Part shown: positions 31,484 to 40,635 of the stretch, piece by piece | Layout of the letters: every line of letters begins with the position of its first letter | How positions within the stretch are numbered: the stretch's first letter is position 1 | Assembly (NCBI RefSeq): GCF_964204645.1 | Contig: NC_134032.1 | Span: 7,869,175 to 7,933,174, forward strand | DNA from: Tubulanus polymorphus | Lineage: Eukaryota; Nemertea; Palaeonemertea; Tubulaniformes; Tubulanidae | Direction: 5' to 3' | Length of the DNA: 64,000 nt | Program-made: the position numbers and the translations under genes | Notes under the pieces: generated by a model | Databases searched by the model: none | What the model was told of the DNA's origin: nothing | The model's input: the letters and a program-made list of their open reading frames with translations, nothing else

Positions 31484-31750
31484 TCTATACTGTAGCAAAA
31501 GCTGAATGAGAAAATATTCATGATTTTACAAATATCAAGCTTTCATATTTCATACAGTTCCCGAGTGGAGTTCGATAACTATAGGATAGGCCTTTATACC
31601 TCGGGGTGTGACGAAATATACCAGCGCCTTACAGTCGTCTGACAAATTACTACCTGCTACTGAAACTGGGTGCGTATTGACACTGGGAAGTTAAGGCGGA
31701 TGATTTTTCAGAGAGACGAGTTGAATTGGGCGTGAGAAGCCGCTAGACGA
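31484..31750 (+). other. Upstream region of the GPCR
   Basis: 267 bp between the (GGGA)n array and the receptor ATG. No clear TATA box or initiator can be singled out. The long microsatellite directly upstream could influence transcription, but nothing shows it does. Confidence 0.3.
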
Positions 31751-32851
31751 ATGATGAGCTATTCAAACACTTCGACCGTTCTGTCAACTACTGTTACTAC
31801 CACCACAAAACCAGTCTATCATGATATTTGCGATTTTGCTCAGGGTGAAATGCCGATCCGTTGGAATCATGAATTCAGCGTTTATATGTACATTTTCTTC
31901 TACGGTCCCGTCACTATATTGGGCATCACTTTGAATGTCATAACGATTTTAGTCTTGAAAAAGATGAACAAAGATGTTTACTATTTACTCAAAGTTCTCG
32001 CTATTTTCGACATATGTTATTCATCGAGTGTGTTCGTCATGTACCCTCTACGCACAATTCACCTCTATATACATTTACGGGATGTCATTTTGCGTTATGA
32101 TGACTGGCTGTTTGGCTGGGAATTTATACAAATTGCGATAGGACCGTTTTATATGTTTCAACAGACCAGAAACTGGTGCGTTATTCTTGTCAGTTTAGAA
32201 AGACTAGTAATTACAATTTTCCCGTTAAAATCGAGATTGTTTTGGACGCGAAAAGTAGTGAATTGTATAATAATATTGATAAATGTTTATGGTATTTGTT
32301 TTTACCTGCCATTGTTTTTGCCGGATCGAGTTCTCGAACCTATGCGTTGTTTTCATAGACATACTACTCTTTGGCGAGGCGGCTATTTCGCTTACTACGG
32401 CCCGTTCGTTGTTTGGAAGAAGGAGGCAGAAGGCTGGATGGGGACTGCATCAAGTGTCATCGCTCCTATGATCGCACTGCTTGTCGTAAACATCATTTTA
32501 ATTTTTGCTTTGATTGTGATCAAATTTTCACGAATTGGTAAAAGTCGTTCAGCAATAAAGAATCAAACTTCCAACACGTTAGAGTTACGCGCATTGAGAA
32601 TGTCGTTTGCTCTTGTTGCTGTTTTCGTCACATTCGAATCGTTGATATTTATCGAAAGGTTGCAGTGGGCTGGGTTTGGAATAATTTATCTTCCCATTGG
32701 TAATCTCACTGGTGATGAGGTTCTTATGGTTAGGCGAAAAATAGGTATAGGTTTAACTGTAGTTGATTCATGTATGAACTTTTTAGTCTATTGTTTGTCT
32801 AACAGTAAATTCAGAGTCGCTGTTGTTCAACTGATGAAGCGGAAAGTGTAA
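31751..32851 (+). CDS. Rhodopsin-type GPCR, single exon (FMRFamide-receptor-like)
   Basis: A 366-residue receptor. The N-terminus is Ser/Thr-rich with an N-glycosylation site (NTST). Seven hydrophobic segments: about 43-69, 77-100, 122-150, 168-190, 231-258, 282-303 and 330-350. Class A marks: LxxxD-like LAIFD in TM2, LERLVI (E/DRY variant, Arg151) after TM3, and NFLVY (343-347) in TM7 where NPxxY has Phe for Pro. A Cys at about 200 lies in the second outer loop, but the usual Cys at the top of TM3 is absent. This pattern resembles FMRFamide/neuropeptide receptor-like orphans expanded in molluscs and annelids. Ligand unknown. The frame has no stop and is intronless, so it may be functional or a recent retrocopy. 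A broken paralogue lies at about 54733-55130. Confidence 0.88.
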   Translation: MMSYSNTSTVLSTTVTTTTKPVYHDICDFAQGEMPIRWNHEFSVYMYIFFYGPVTILGITLNVITILVLKKMNKDVYYLLKVLAIFDICYSSSVFVMYPLRTIHLYIHLRDVILRYDDWLFGWEFIQIAIGPFYMFQQTRNWCVILVSLERLVITIFPLKSRLFWTRKVVNCIIILINVYGICFYLPLFLPDRVLEPMRCFHRHTTLWRGGYFAYYGPFVVWKKEAEGWMGTASSVIAPMIALLVVNIILIFALIVIKFSRIGKSRSAIKNQTSNTLELRALRMSFALVAVFVTFESLIFIERLQWAGFGIIYLPIGNLTGDEVLMVRRKIGIGLTVVDSCMNFLVYCLSNSKFRVAVVQLMKRKV

Positions 32852-34479
32852 ACCCTGTCGCGCTCGGGTAGGAAAGTTAACCGACTGAAAATACTAACTA
32901 TTTTACTATCGGTAAACATGATACATTAGAGAACTCAAAGCTTCTAGGGGAAACTGCTGGTTGATAAGTCTATTTTTACAGCAGAGGACTAAGGGCATTT
33001 TCACATATTGCCTCTCCAGACAACGGGAACGGACTGAACATAGCTGAAGCTCTGGATCAAACTCTCTCAAAGCATTCTTGTTTCGTGTATTCTACGACTT
33101 TCATTTTCTGGAAGAGTACATTTGCACTTTTAAGACACTAGTCTTGCGCTATAGAAGCTAAAATTGTGTCGTTAATTAATTAAACATTTACAATATTACC
33201 TTCAGTCGTTGAACTTAGTGAACTTTGAAAATTTCGAACTTAGTGAAATTTTAAAATATGAGCTATTTTTGAATATCGCTATCGATTTGCCCGGGTTAGA
33301 TAGACGGATGAACAATTCGATTTCAATCTTTCATTTTTGCTTCACCCAGCACTGGCAGTGGTTGTCTCCACCCAGTGATCTCCGTCACTCTACGATCCTA
33401 TTGTAACCAACCAGTGTCGTTCGCATCTTAGATTCTTGGTGAGATTTTTGCATGCTTATGTCTCCGACAATCCATCATTTGAACACCTCTCCCGCGCGAT
33501 CGGCGACAAAGACGACGGTTTGAAAGAATGTCGTTTGAATCGACGCACACGCAGGTACGCATGCGCGCTCGCTGGCTCGGTCGTCCATTATCAAAAACAC
33601 GACGATATTGTTTCTAATCACACGTCCTCACATCGACCATATCTGATAACTGAATATGCAAATTAGGATCGTAGGATCGACGTGAACTGTGTATGCAAAT
33701 TAGGCTCGCTCTCTACATCGCACGCCACCATCGTCCCATTTGAAATTGATCGTCTTTTTATCGATTGGTTTTCGATTATTGGCGACGTCGTCATAATGAA
33801 TCAAACGCGAGTCGTTCTGAGAGAACTTCTGGAATGCAATAATTTACACGATAGACCATCAAAGTTTTTATAACCACTGATAAGCTTTTGTCGTGATGTA
33901 CGGCCGGCAGATGAACTATAGTGTCTTGTGGACGGCCTCTATCCCAGGCCTGTTACACTACAATTTACTGTCTCAGAAAATGTGTTAGTTACCGAAGCTT
34001 TTAGATTAATCATTCGTTAAATATAATTTAAATAAAGTTTTTTTTGGTTTGGCACCTGGTCGATGTCCTACTGCACACTAGCGACACCTGGTGGATCCTC
34101 ACTTGCCAGAAGTGAAATCCTCTATTGCTGCAGTAGTTGATGTCCTAATGCACACTAGCGACACCTGGTGGATCCTCAATTGCCAATTGAATCCTCAATT
34201 GTGCACCAATGCGCTAGATAATAGACCGGGTTCAGAATTTTATGGAGTGCTGTCAGTTTTGTTTCACCTGTTGATTAGTAGCGATTGTTAACGGCGAACA
34301 AAACGTCTGAATTAAATATGATTTAAAACGGTCCTAACACAACACTTTTAAACCCGATACGTGACAGGTACGCGCCTGCAAACACTGACAGACGAGAGCA
34401 CGGTGAAATATGAGTGGACGAACAATTTTTTTGAATAAAAAGTTATCACGTAATGCATAATTTACATGTCTCATTTTAT
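32852..34479. other. Intergenic region with a 77-bp direct duplication
   Basis: No coding exon recognised. GATGTCCTA(C/A)TGCACACTAG...CACCTGGTGGATCCTCA occurs at about 34062 and 34139. Both copies hold AGCGACACCTGGTGG (34080-34094 and 34157-34171), whose complement is one mismatch from a CTCF-type core. ATGCAAATTAGG is repeated near 33655 and 33690. Confidence 0.5.
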
Positions 34480-34800
34480 TTCTATAACCAATTTAATAAC
34501 TTAAAACCAGTCTAAGCTCATTTTGGTTCTATAACCAATCTAACAACTTAAGACCAGTCTAAGTTCATTCTAGTTCTATAACCAATCTAACATCTTAAGA
34601 CCAGTCTAAACTCATTTTAGTTCTATAACCAATCTAACAACTTAAGACCAGTCTCTCTAAGTTCGTTTTGGTTCTATAACCAACCAAACAACTTAAGACC
34701 GGTCTAAACTCATTTTAGTTCTATAGCCAATCTAACAACTTAAGACCGGTCTGTCTAAGTTCGTTTTGGTTCTGTAGGCAATGATACTACACCAGACCAG
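34480..34800. repeat. 47-51 bp minisatellite, about 7 copies
   Basis: TCTATAACCAATCTAAC and AACTTAAGACCAGTCTAA alternate; TCTATA starts fall at 34481, 34528, 34575, 34622, 34672, 34720 and (TCTGTA) 34771. The longer periods carry an extra CTGT/CTCT. It lies in front of the channel-like exon. Confidence 0.92.
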
Positions 34801-34962
34801 TTAACGACAATCTTAGTTCTGTAGCAAATCTCAAAAATTAAAAGCAGTCTTAAGACTGTGAAATTATTTGACCTAGTTCAAATGTTCCCAAATTTTTTTT
34901 CAGGCTTGTCGAATCGGAAGTGAGGGGTCTGTATCCTGCTCTGTCTAAGTATTACGGTTCAG

Positions 34963-35049
34963 GCAGAATGAATATTCTGGTATCGCCGATCTAAACTCGT
35001 GGGAGATGATGACCAGTTTGGCCCATCGTACGAACGACACCATCAAAGA
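34963..35049 (+). CDS. ENaC/degenerin-like exon 1 of 2
   Basis: The frame reads YSGIADLNSWEMMTSLAHRT then NDTIKE, ending in donor GTAAGT at 35050. In ENaC/ASIC/FaNaC channels an extracellular block of form LAHRxxDxI precedes the Cys-rich FTDYGxCYTFN region, and the next exon supplies just that. The start is uncertain: acceptor at 34961-34962 avoids an in-frame TAA upstream; an alternative acceptor is at 34903. The first transmembrane region was not found upstream. Confidence 0.5.
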
Positions 35050-35249
35050 GTAAGTCAATTACTATCAATAATTCATCCTACACAAAGCGGTCAATTATTA
35101 TCAATACTTTTCACACTCCTCAAGTGTGTGTGAAAGTCGATTAGCGAATAGTTAGTTACGCATATACAACATTAAGCTGGTCTCAGTGGCTCCCAGTGGG
35201 ACGGAGGCGTGATGCTGTTGCATCTGCACTATCAGTCCTGATTGACAAG

Positions 35250-35605
35250 CAAGTTTGAAAACTTGAAAATCAAGTGGGTTCGAGTCCCGCTGGCTGCGTA
35301 GAAAGCTGAAAATCAAGTGGGTTCGAGTCCTGCTGGCTGCGTACAAAGCTGAAAATCAAGTGGGTTCGAGCCCCGCTGGCTGCGTACAAAGCTGAAAATC
35401 AAGTGGGTTCGAGTCCCGCTGGCTGCGTACAAAGCTGAAAAACAAGTGGGTTCGAGTCCTGCTGGCTGCGTACGAAGCTGAAAATCAAGTGGGTTCGAGT
35501 CCTGCTGGCTGCGTACAAAGCTGAAAATCAAGTGGGTTCGAGTCCTTCTAGCTGTTTACAAAGCTGAGTGACAAGTGGGTTCGAGTCTTGCTGTTTGCTT
35601 ACAGT
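35250..35605. repeat. 43-bp tandem repeat with a tRNA B-box in each unit
   Basis: AAGCTGAAAATCAAGTGGG followed by TTCGAGTCC(C/T)GCTGGCTGCG repeats with a 43-bp period (GGGTTCGAG at 35276, 35319, 35362 and onward), about eight copies, the last two diverged. GGTTCGAGTCC is an exact pol III B-box (tRNA T-arm). No A-box is present in the units. Confidence 0.92.
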
Positions 35606-35739
35606 GCGCGGGCAACACTTCAAAAGCTAAAGTCCCGTCGTGAGGTTAAATAAGCAATAGTCTTTGGGAAACCAAGATCCAAACGACGTAAATAGAAATG
35701 AAGAAATAAAATTGAAATAGCTACTGGTTAAACGTAGTT

Positions 35740-35820
35740 GTTCTGTTGGTCCAGTGCTTAGCACTCTACCTCTGTATATACGAGGTTAGGTGGTTCGAGT
35801 CCCGGTCATTGCGTGGATCG
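35740..35820 (+). repeat. tRNA-derived sequence (A- and B-box like)
   Basis: TGGTCCAGTGCTTAGCACTC resembles a D-arm/A-box and GGTTCGAGTCCCGG is a B-box. The region between has CCTC/GAGG that can pair as an anticodon-like stem with an oversized loop. The acceptor stem is poor, so it is a tRNA relic or SINE head rather than a tRNA gene. Confidence 0.5.
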
Positions 35821-36046
35821 GTATTTCTTTGACTATTTAATTAGTTGAATTTTTGTTTTGAACCACATCTCATTTTTTATAAAGTGCAGTGAAACTTCGT
35901 AGTTCAAAAAATAAAAATATCAACATTTCATTGTCAATATCATTATCATAACATTATCATTTATCATTTTCCTTTTCAATATCAATATCAAATCATTGTC
36001 ATTAATAACGTATCGTTTATGGTGTGTATGGATGAACTTTTTTCAG

Positions 36047-36153
36047 AGCCAGTTTTCGATCTCACGTTTTGAGCATCAGCGATTTTCAAACGGTTTTAAC
36101 GGATTACGGAGTTTGTTTCTCGTATCAACAGCAAGCTTTCGCAAAAGGGACAG
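36047..36153 (+). CDS. ENaC/degenerin-like exon 2 of 2
   Basis: The acceptor TTTTTTCAG precedes 36047 and the donor GTTAGT follows 36153. Joined in phase to 35049 it reads EASFRSHVLSISDFQTVLTD then YGVCFSY, similar to the TDYGxCYTF block of amiloride-sensitive sodium channels. No further channel exon was found; 50 bp after the donor the rearranged AT-rich element begins. The gene is probably broken, or its remaining exons lie outside the window. Confidence 0.55.
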
Positions 36154-36199
36154 GTTAGTAAAACTGGTCTTAAGGGGCGGGTTAGTAGTTAGTTAATTG

Positions 36200-37164
36200 A
36201 TAAAATGGATTTTTAATTGATGAAAAAGTAAACTGAATATTTAAAGATAAATTCAAATGATTTCATTAATGTGTGTGATATACGTAAATAATCTGATTAT
36301 TTAAGAAAAATGAAACTTAACAATATGAAAATTAAGCAATGCGAGCATTTAGAACTGTTGAAAGATAATTCTGAATATAATATTGATTTCATTAATCCTA
36401 GATATTTTAGAAATAAATTGTGCCATCTAATTTTAATTCATAATGAATAAAATATTTACATATCAAATGAATTTTTTGATAAAGAAATGGGTAAGAATAA
36501 TATAACAGATTATCAGTTGATAAAATTGATTACGCACAAGCAAAAATATAATTCTCAGCGGCATAAAGAATTAGTAGTAAGTCTAATTGTTATTTGATTT
36601 GAAACATTTAAAAGTTTAATATTTTAAATGAGCGAAAATATACTAAACTTATTACATCTAATATATAAAAATCAACAGAATATTGAATCAATTATTATGC
36701 TTACAGGATTAGTTTCATTCTCAGTTTACTCATAAAAACAGTTATTTGAATTTTATGATAATTGCAAAATTAGATACGCTGAATAAAAAGATAACATAAA
36801 TTATCTTTCAGATAGATTGAATAATATTAAATGCTGTGAAATATGCAATAAAAGATATAAAAATAAAAAATGATTAAGGAATCATAGATATATTCTTGAA
36901 TTAGATGAAAAGTTTTATAATTCAAATTAAGTTTGATGATGGACAGTAGTACTTCTTATTTGCTTCAATTTTTATATCCAATTTTTTATCAAAATTAATT
37001 TTAAAAGTTATTCATATTCATATATATGAATATTCTAAAAGTAATCAATGGGAATATGGGGGTTCATAACAAAGGTTGTGGGGTCGAAGAATTAATTCGA
37101 GTGTGCATGAATTTATTTTTCGACCGTTCGACCTTTGGTATGAACCCCTATTATCCCTATTACT
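36200..37164 (+). mobile_element. Right half of a second AT-rich element copy
   Basis: Plus-strand remnant: decayed C-terminus of the 494-codon protein (36240-36595, stops), then the 52-codon membrane-like ORF (from 36628) and the zinc-finger ORF (about 36790-36930), then a terminal region of about 230 bp ending GAACCCCTATTATCCCTATT then ACT. ACTGTA (37165-37170) follows. The 65-codon ORF and the 26147-26570 spacer are absent. See 39460-40629 for the other half. Confidence 0.82.
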
Positions 37165-37290
37165 ACTGTAGGGCAAGTAGCGATAAGATTTTACAAGCGC
37201 CACCCGTACAGCGCCCCCTAGCGATTAAATTTGGAAAACCGTTCTATAAGTTTTTAGCCCTTGGCCCATAGTATCTACATACGTTTCGTC
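37165..37290. repeat. Unit of a degenerate tandem repeat cut by the AT-rich element
   Basis: The reverse complement (GCTAGGGGGCGCTGTACGGG, then CTTGTAAAATCTTATC) matches the tandem repeat at 40690-40870. It also contains a CTCF-core-like CTAGGGGGCGCTG. Together with 40630 onward this marks the original insertion target. Confidence 0.6.
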
Positions 37291-37305
37291 AACATCGGAC
37301 CATAA

Positions 37306-39349
37306 TTGTAAGACGAATATGTGATGGACCGGTAAAGTCCGGTATCCGGCTTTTACCGAGTCCAAATCCATATTTTAGTGACCCCGTATTGTGTGGGGAT
37401 TCTTTTGTTCTCTTTTGGCGTGGTAATAAAAGAAGGAAGACGTTAGGTAAATCTCGGCGTGGTCTTAGATTAATTTAGAGGTTCTGTGGAAACGATTATT
37501 CCCCCTTTCTTGATTGAGCCAACGAAAAAGGAGATTTCACAAATGGTGGCAGCGTACTGGGATTTTTAGAACCTTAAAACTGTGGAAATATTGAACGTAT
37601 AGTCTGTGTAAATTCTCTCACGGAGAGACGGAAAGTTATCGGTTTATATACGGCAACTGAGATTAATCTGGTGTCGGTTATTAGTTTGCTACTGTCTGTT
37701 GAGTTAACCTCCAGTGTTTTTACCTCAGATTGCAGACCCTAACCCACCTTTAATACAGCCAGCAATTATCAGTGTAGGCCTAAATTAAATGTATATATTT
37801 ATTTATCACTTCTCCAATAACGTCGGCTAATGGACAGGATCTTCACCTAAGAGGGATAGAGATAGTACGGCTTACATTAAGGGATCGTGACTTTGATATC
37901 TCCATGGTTATTGTAGATGATATTACTCAAGATTGTCTACTTGGTAGTGATTTCTTTGAGTCCTTTGAGTCCTTCAACTGCAAGATTGATTTTGAATTAA
38001 AGGAGCTTACTTTTGGCACGGCTAGCATTCCACTTCGAAATCAAGAGAGTAAGGCCAGATGCTGCAGGATTTTCGCCAGTAAAACCTTGTGTATCCCGGC
38101 GGGAACAGAGATAGTCACTAGTGGTATAATGAGACGTAAACTCGTGGGTAATAACTCGTCTTCAGGTACCATTGAGAACTTAAAATTATCGGGTCTGATG
38201 GCTGCCAAAGTAGTAGCAACGACATCGAAGAATCGCACACTGGTGCGACTAGCAGATTATACCGATTCACCACAGTGGATAAAAAGGGGCCAACCCATCG
38301 CCTGGTTTAGTCCAATTGAATCCCTGACCTTATCCCTGATTAATGAGGGCGAAAAGAGTGACCAGGACCGTTTAGTCTCACAGGGACCGATCCCTGAAGA
38401 AAAGGTCCAGTCCGTGCTAGATGACTTGCAGATTGCGGACATGGGGATTCCGGAGGAGGCCAAAAAGGAATTGACCAGTGCAATCCGGAGCAACATTGAT
38501 GTGTTCTCGACAGGTGATTTCGATCTGGGGCGCACTAGCCTATTAGAACACGAAATTGACACCCAGGATACTCGTCCGATTAAGCAAAACCCTCGTCGAA
38601 TACCACATCATCGACAAAAATTTGTGTAGGACACGACTGATCAACTTCTAGAACGGGGTTTGATACGTGAGTCACATGGAGCTTGGTCAAGCCCGATAGT
38701 CCTCGCAAAGAAAGCAGATGGCTCACTTAGATTCTGTGTGGACTACCGTAAACTTAATGAGGCCACGGTCAAAGATGCCCATCCATTACCGAGGGTTGAC
38801 TCGACGCTTGAGACTCTTGCGGGATCAACGAGGTTTTCGTCACTCGATCTTGCAAGTGGATACTGGCAGATGCCCGTGAGTGAGGCAGATAAAGCGAAAA
38901 CGGCCTTCGCTACAGAAAGGGGCTTATTCGAATGGAACGTCATGCCATCTAGTTTATACGTCCATGGGCTAACCAATGCACCTGCGTCGTTTTCACGGCT
39001 GGTGGCTCTGGTTTTGGACCCCGTGGCAAGGAAAACTTGTTTAGTGTATCTGGACGATGTTATTGTTTTCAGCCCTGACTTGGGAAGTCATCTTAATCGT
39101 TTTTTCGAAGTTTTTGCCTGTTTCCGAGCAGCTAACTTGAAGCTGAAACCCAAGAAGTGCCACTTGTTTCGGAGGATACTGAAATTCCTAGGTCATATAG
39201 TTAGCGGGGCTGGAATCCACACTGATCCGGAGAAAGTACAGCGAGTGATTGATTGGCCGGCCCCCTCCAACTTATCTGAACTTAGGAGTTTCATTGGACT
39301 CGTCGCATATTACTCTCGCTTCATTGAAGATTATGCATCGAATGCTTAA
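37306..39349 (+). pseudogene. Ty3-type LTR retrotransposon fragment (possible 5' LTR, protease end, RT)
   Basis: A possible 5' LTR runs TGTAAGACG (37306) to CACA (about 37537), followed by TGGTGGCAGCG, a primer-site-like block. Gag and the protease active site are missing. The frame from 37904 has DCLLGSDFF (protease end), runs to TAG at 38627-38629, and resumes in the same frame: SLRFCVDYRKLNEATVKDAH, FSSLDLASGYWQMPV, YLDDVIVFS and LRSFIGLVAYYSRFIEDYA. RT box 4 reads VMP-SSLYVH-GLTNAP, with about six extra residues where FGL is expected. RNase H and integrase are absent; the sequence ends where the 39350 repeat starts. Confidence 0.85.
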
Positions 39350-39459
39350 AGTTTTGATTTAAGCCTCATAATTGCAATGCGAAATTAAGCAGACACTTTT
39401 TTTCGTAAAACTGCTGCAGCTTAGCCCCAAGCAAGATGTCACATCAAACATGGGGTTTG
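39350..39459 (+). repeat. 110-bp repeat, inverted copy at 42230-42352
   Basis: AGTTTTGATTTAAGCCTCAT ... CACATCAAACATGGGGTTTG matches the reverse complement of 42230-42352 almost throughout. One edge truncates the Ty3 RT and the other touches the broken left half of the AT-rich element. Confidence 0.85.
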
Positions 39460-39635
39460 TGCAAATCTTTAAAATCTTGTGTAACATCTACATCTAATAT
39501 ATTGTAATTTTTTTCATTTAATAATTTTCCAATATTATCCATTTTCTGAATTAATTCATTTAAATTTTGATTGCATAATGAAATTTTAAATACAGCAATA
39601 TGATCTGTTAATTTTAATTCTTGATTAATTTTACT

Positions 39636-40016
39636 TCAGATATATGATTTTGAATTATCATCATGAATTGTTAAAACACGTGTAATTTTTATAGCTAAGT
39701 TATCCAATATAATATTTCCTTGATTAAAACATTCCTTAATTTCATAATGTGTTATTTTTCTCTGGTTAACGTTAAGAAAATTTGTTCTATTTTCTTTAAT
39801 AATCTCTTTTTCTAACATGATTCTATATAGCATTATATTATCGCAAAATATATCTGACGTTTCAATTAATTCATTATTTTTAGATTTATAATACTTATTT
39901 ATATTTACTCCTGAAATATCGGGTAAATTATTATTCACAGTTAAATAATACAGTATTGAATTTATGTATTCATTACTCATGTCTTTCGCGGGAACTTTGA
40001 TTCTTCTTGAGCACAT
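39636..40016 (-). pseudogene. Copy of the 249-codon ORF, truncated
   Basis: Starts MCSRRIKVPAKDMSNEYINS and follows the intact protein (28675-29424) closely for 126 codons; a stop near the SYI block (LSRI region) ends the frame and similarity continues with damage to 39460. The close similarity over codons suggests both copies stem from recently active relatives. Confidence 0.8.
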
Positions 40017-40105
40017 TTTTATATCAAATTGTTATTAAAATAAGTTAAAATTCAAAAAGAGTTAGAGTTCGCTGAAACCTTACGCTTTAAAATATTTTTT
40101 TACCC

Positions 40106-40253
40106 TTATTGGTATTGCTTATTCATTCCCTTAACACATGTTCTACAATAACTTTGCTTACCATCTTTCTGAGTTTTATAATTATAATATTCCGAGAGTT
40201 GTTTATTCACTTCACATTTTGAACATTTCTTGTAGTAAATATTTATAACCCCA
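40106..40253 (-). CDS. Cys-rich zinc module ORF, 5' end cut by a MITE
   Basis: Reads YYKKCSKCEVNKQLSEYYNY, then KTQKDGKQSYCRTCVKGMN. The Cys-x2-Cys ... DGxxxxCxxC pattern is a known short zinc-binding fold seen in many phage and large-virus proteins. The element at 25302-30524 has a different Cys module at the same place (29495-29722), but both are followed by the same AATAAGGGTAAAAAAATATT text. The start codon is not visible because the MITE at 40254 interrupts it. Confidence 0.5.
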
Positions 40254-40363
40254 GGACCCAGTTCCACAGTTGTGAGTTAGAGTTAACTCTGAGTTAAAAT
40301 TAGTTCATTTTCAATGAGTTAACTCAGGGTCAAATTTTAGCTCCGAAATGTGGAACTGGACCC
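40254..40363. mobile_element. Harbinger-type MITE, 110 bp
   Basis: Ends GGACCCAGTTCCACAG and (complement of right end) GGGTCCAGTTCCACA, followed on both sides by TTAACTC-type text. The same end starts the Harbinger element at 24958. Confidence 0.75.
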
Positions 40364-40635
40364 AGTACAGTATTATTTGTAATATCGTTGGTTGGTGGTT
40401 GTTCTGACGGACAGTAGTACTTCTTATTTGCTTCCATTTTAATATCCAATTTTTTATCAAAATTGATTTTAGAAATTATTCATATTCATGTATATGAATA
40501 TTCTAAGAGTAATAGGGATAATAGGGGTTCATAACAAAGTTTGAGGGGTCGAAAAATAAATTCGAGTGTGCGAGAATTTATTTTTCGACCGTTCAACCTT
40601 TGGTATGAACCCCTATTATCCCTATCACTTACAGT

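Larger units (their letters stand above)
39460..40629 (-). mobile_element. Left half of the second AT-rich element copy, inverted
   Basis: Minus-strand remnant: terminal region (40629 back to about 40405, ending ...CCCTATCACT), a MITE (40254-40363), a Cys-module ORF (40253-40106), then the 249-codon ORF homologue from 40016, with a break at 39636 and decay to 39460. TACAGT (40630-40635) follows the end and is the complement of the ACTGTA next to the right half. Gene order and duplication fit one insertion later divided by inversion. Confidence 0.82.

Noticed and set aside
31057-31521. Long Pro-Ser-Leu and Gly-Arg-Glu repeat frames
   Set aside because: Both are translations of the (GGGA)n array; no coding support.
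35152-35531. Minus-strand frames with repeated SxRSQ...NPLDFQL blocks
   Set aside because: They translate the 43-bp tandem repeat.
35250-35605. CRISPR-like regular repeats
   Set aside because: Units are contiguous with no unique spacers, in a spliced eukaryotic genome.
35740-35820. Functional tRNA gene
   Set aside because: The A- and B-box are present but the acceptor stem and anticodon loop do not fold properly.
36200-40629. Two independent insertions of the AT-rich element
   Set aside because: Complementary 6-bp flanks, complementary gene content and matching target-array flanks favour one split insertion.
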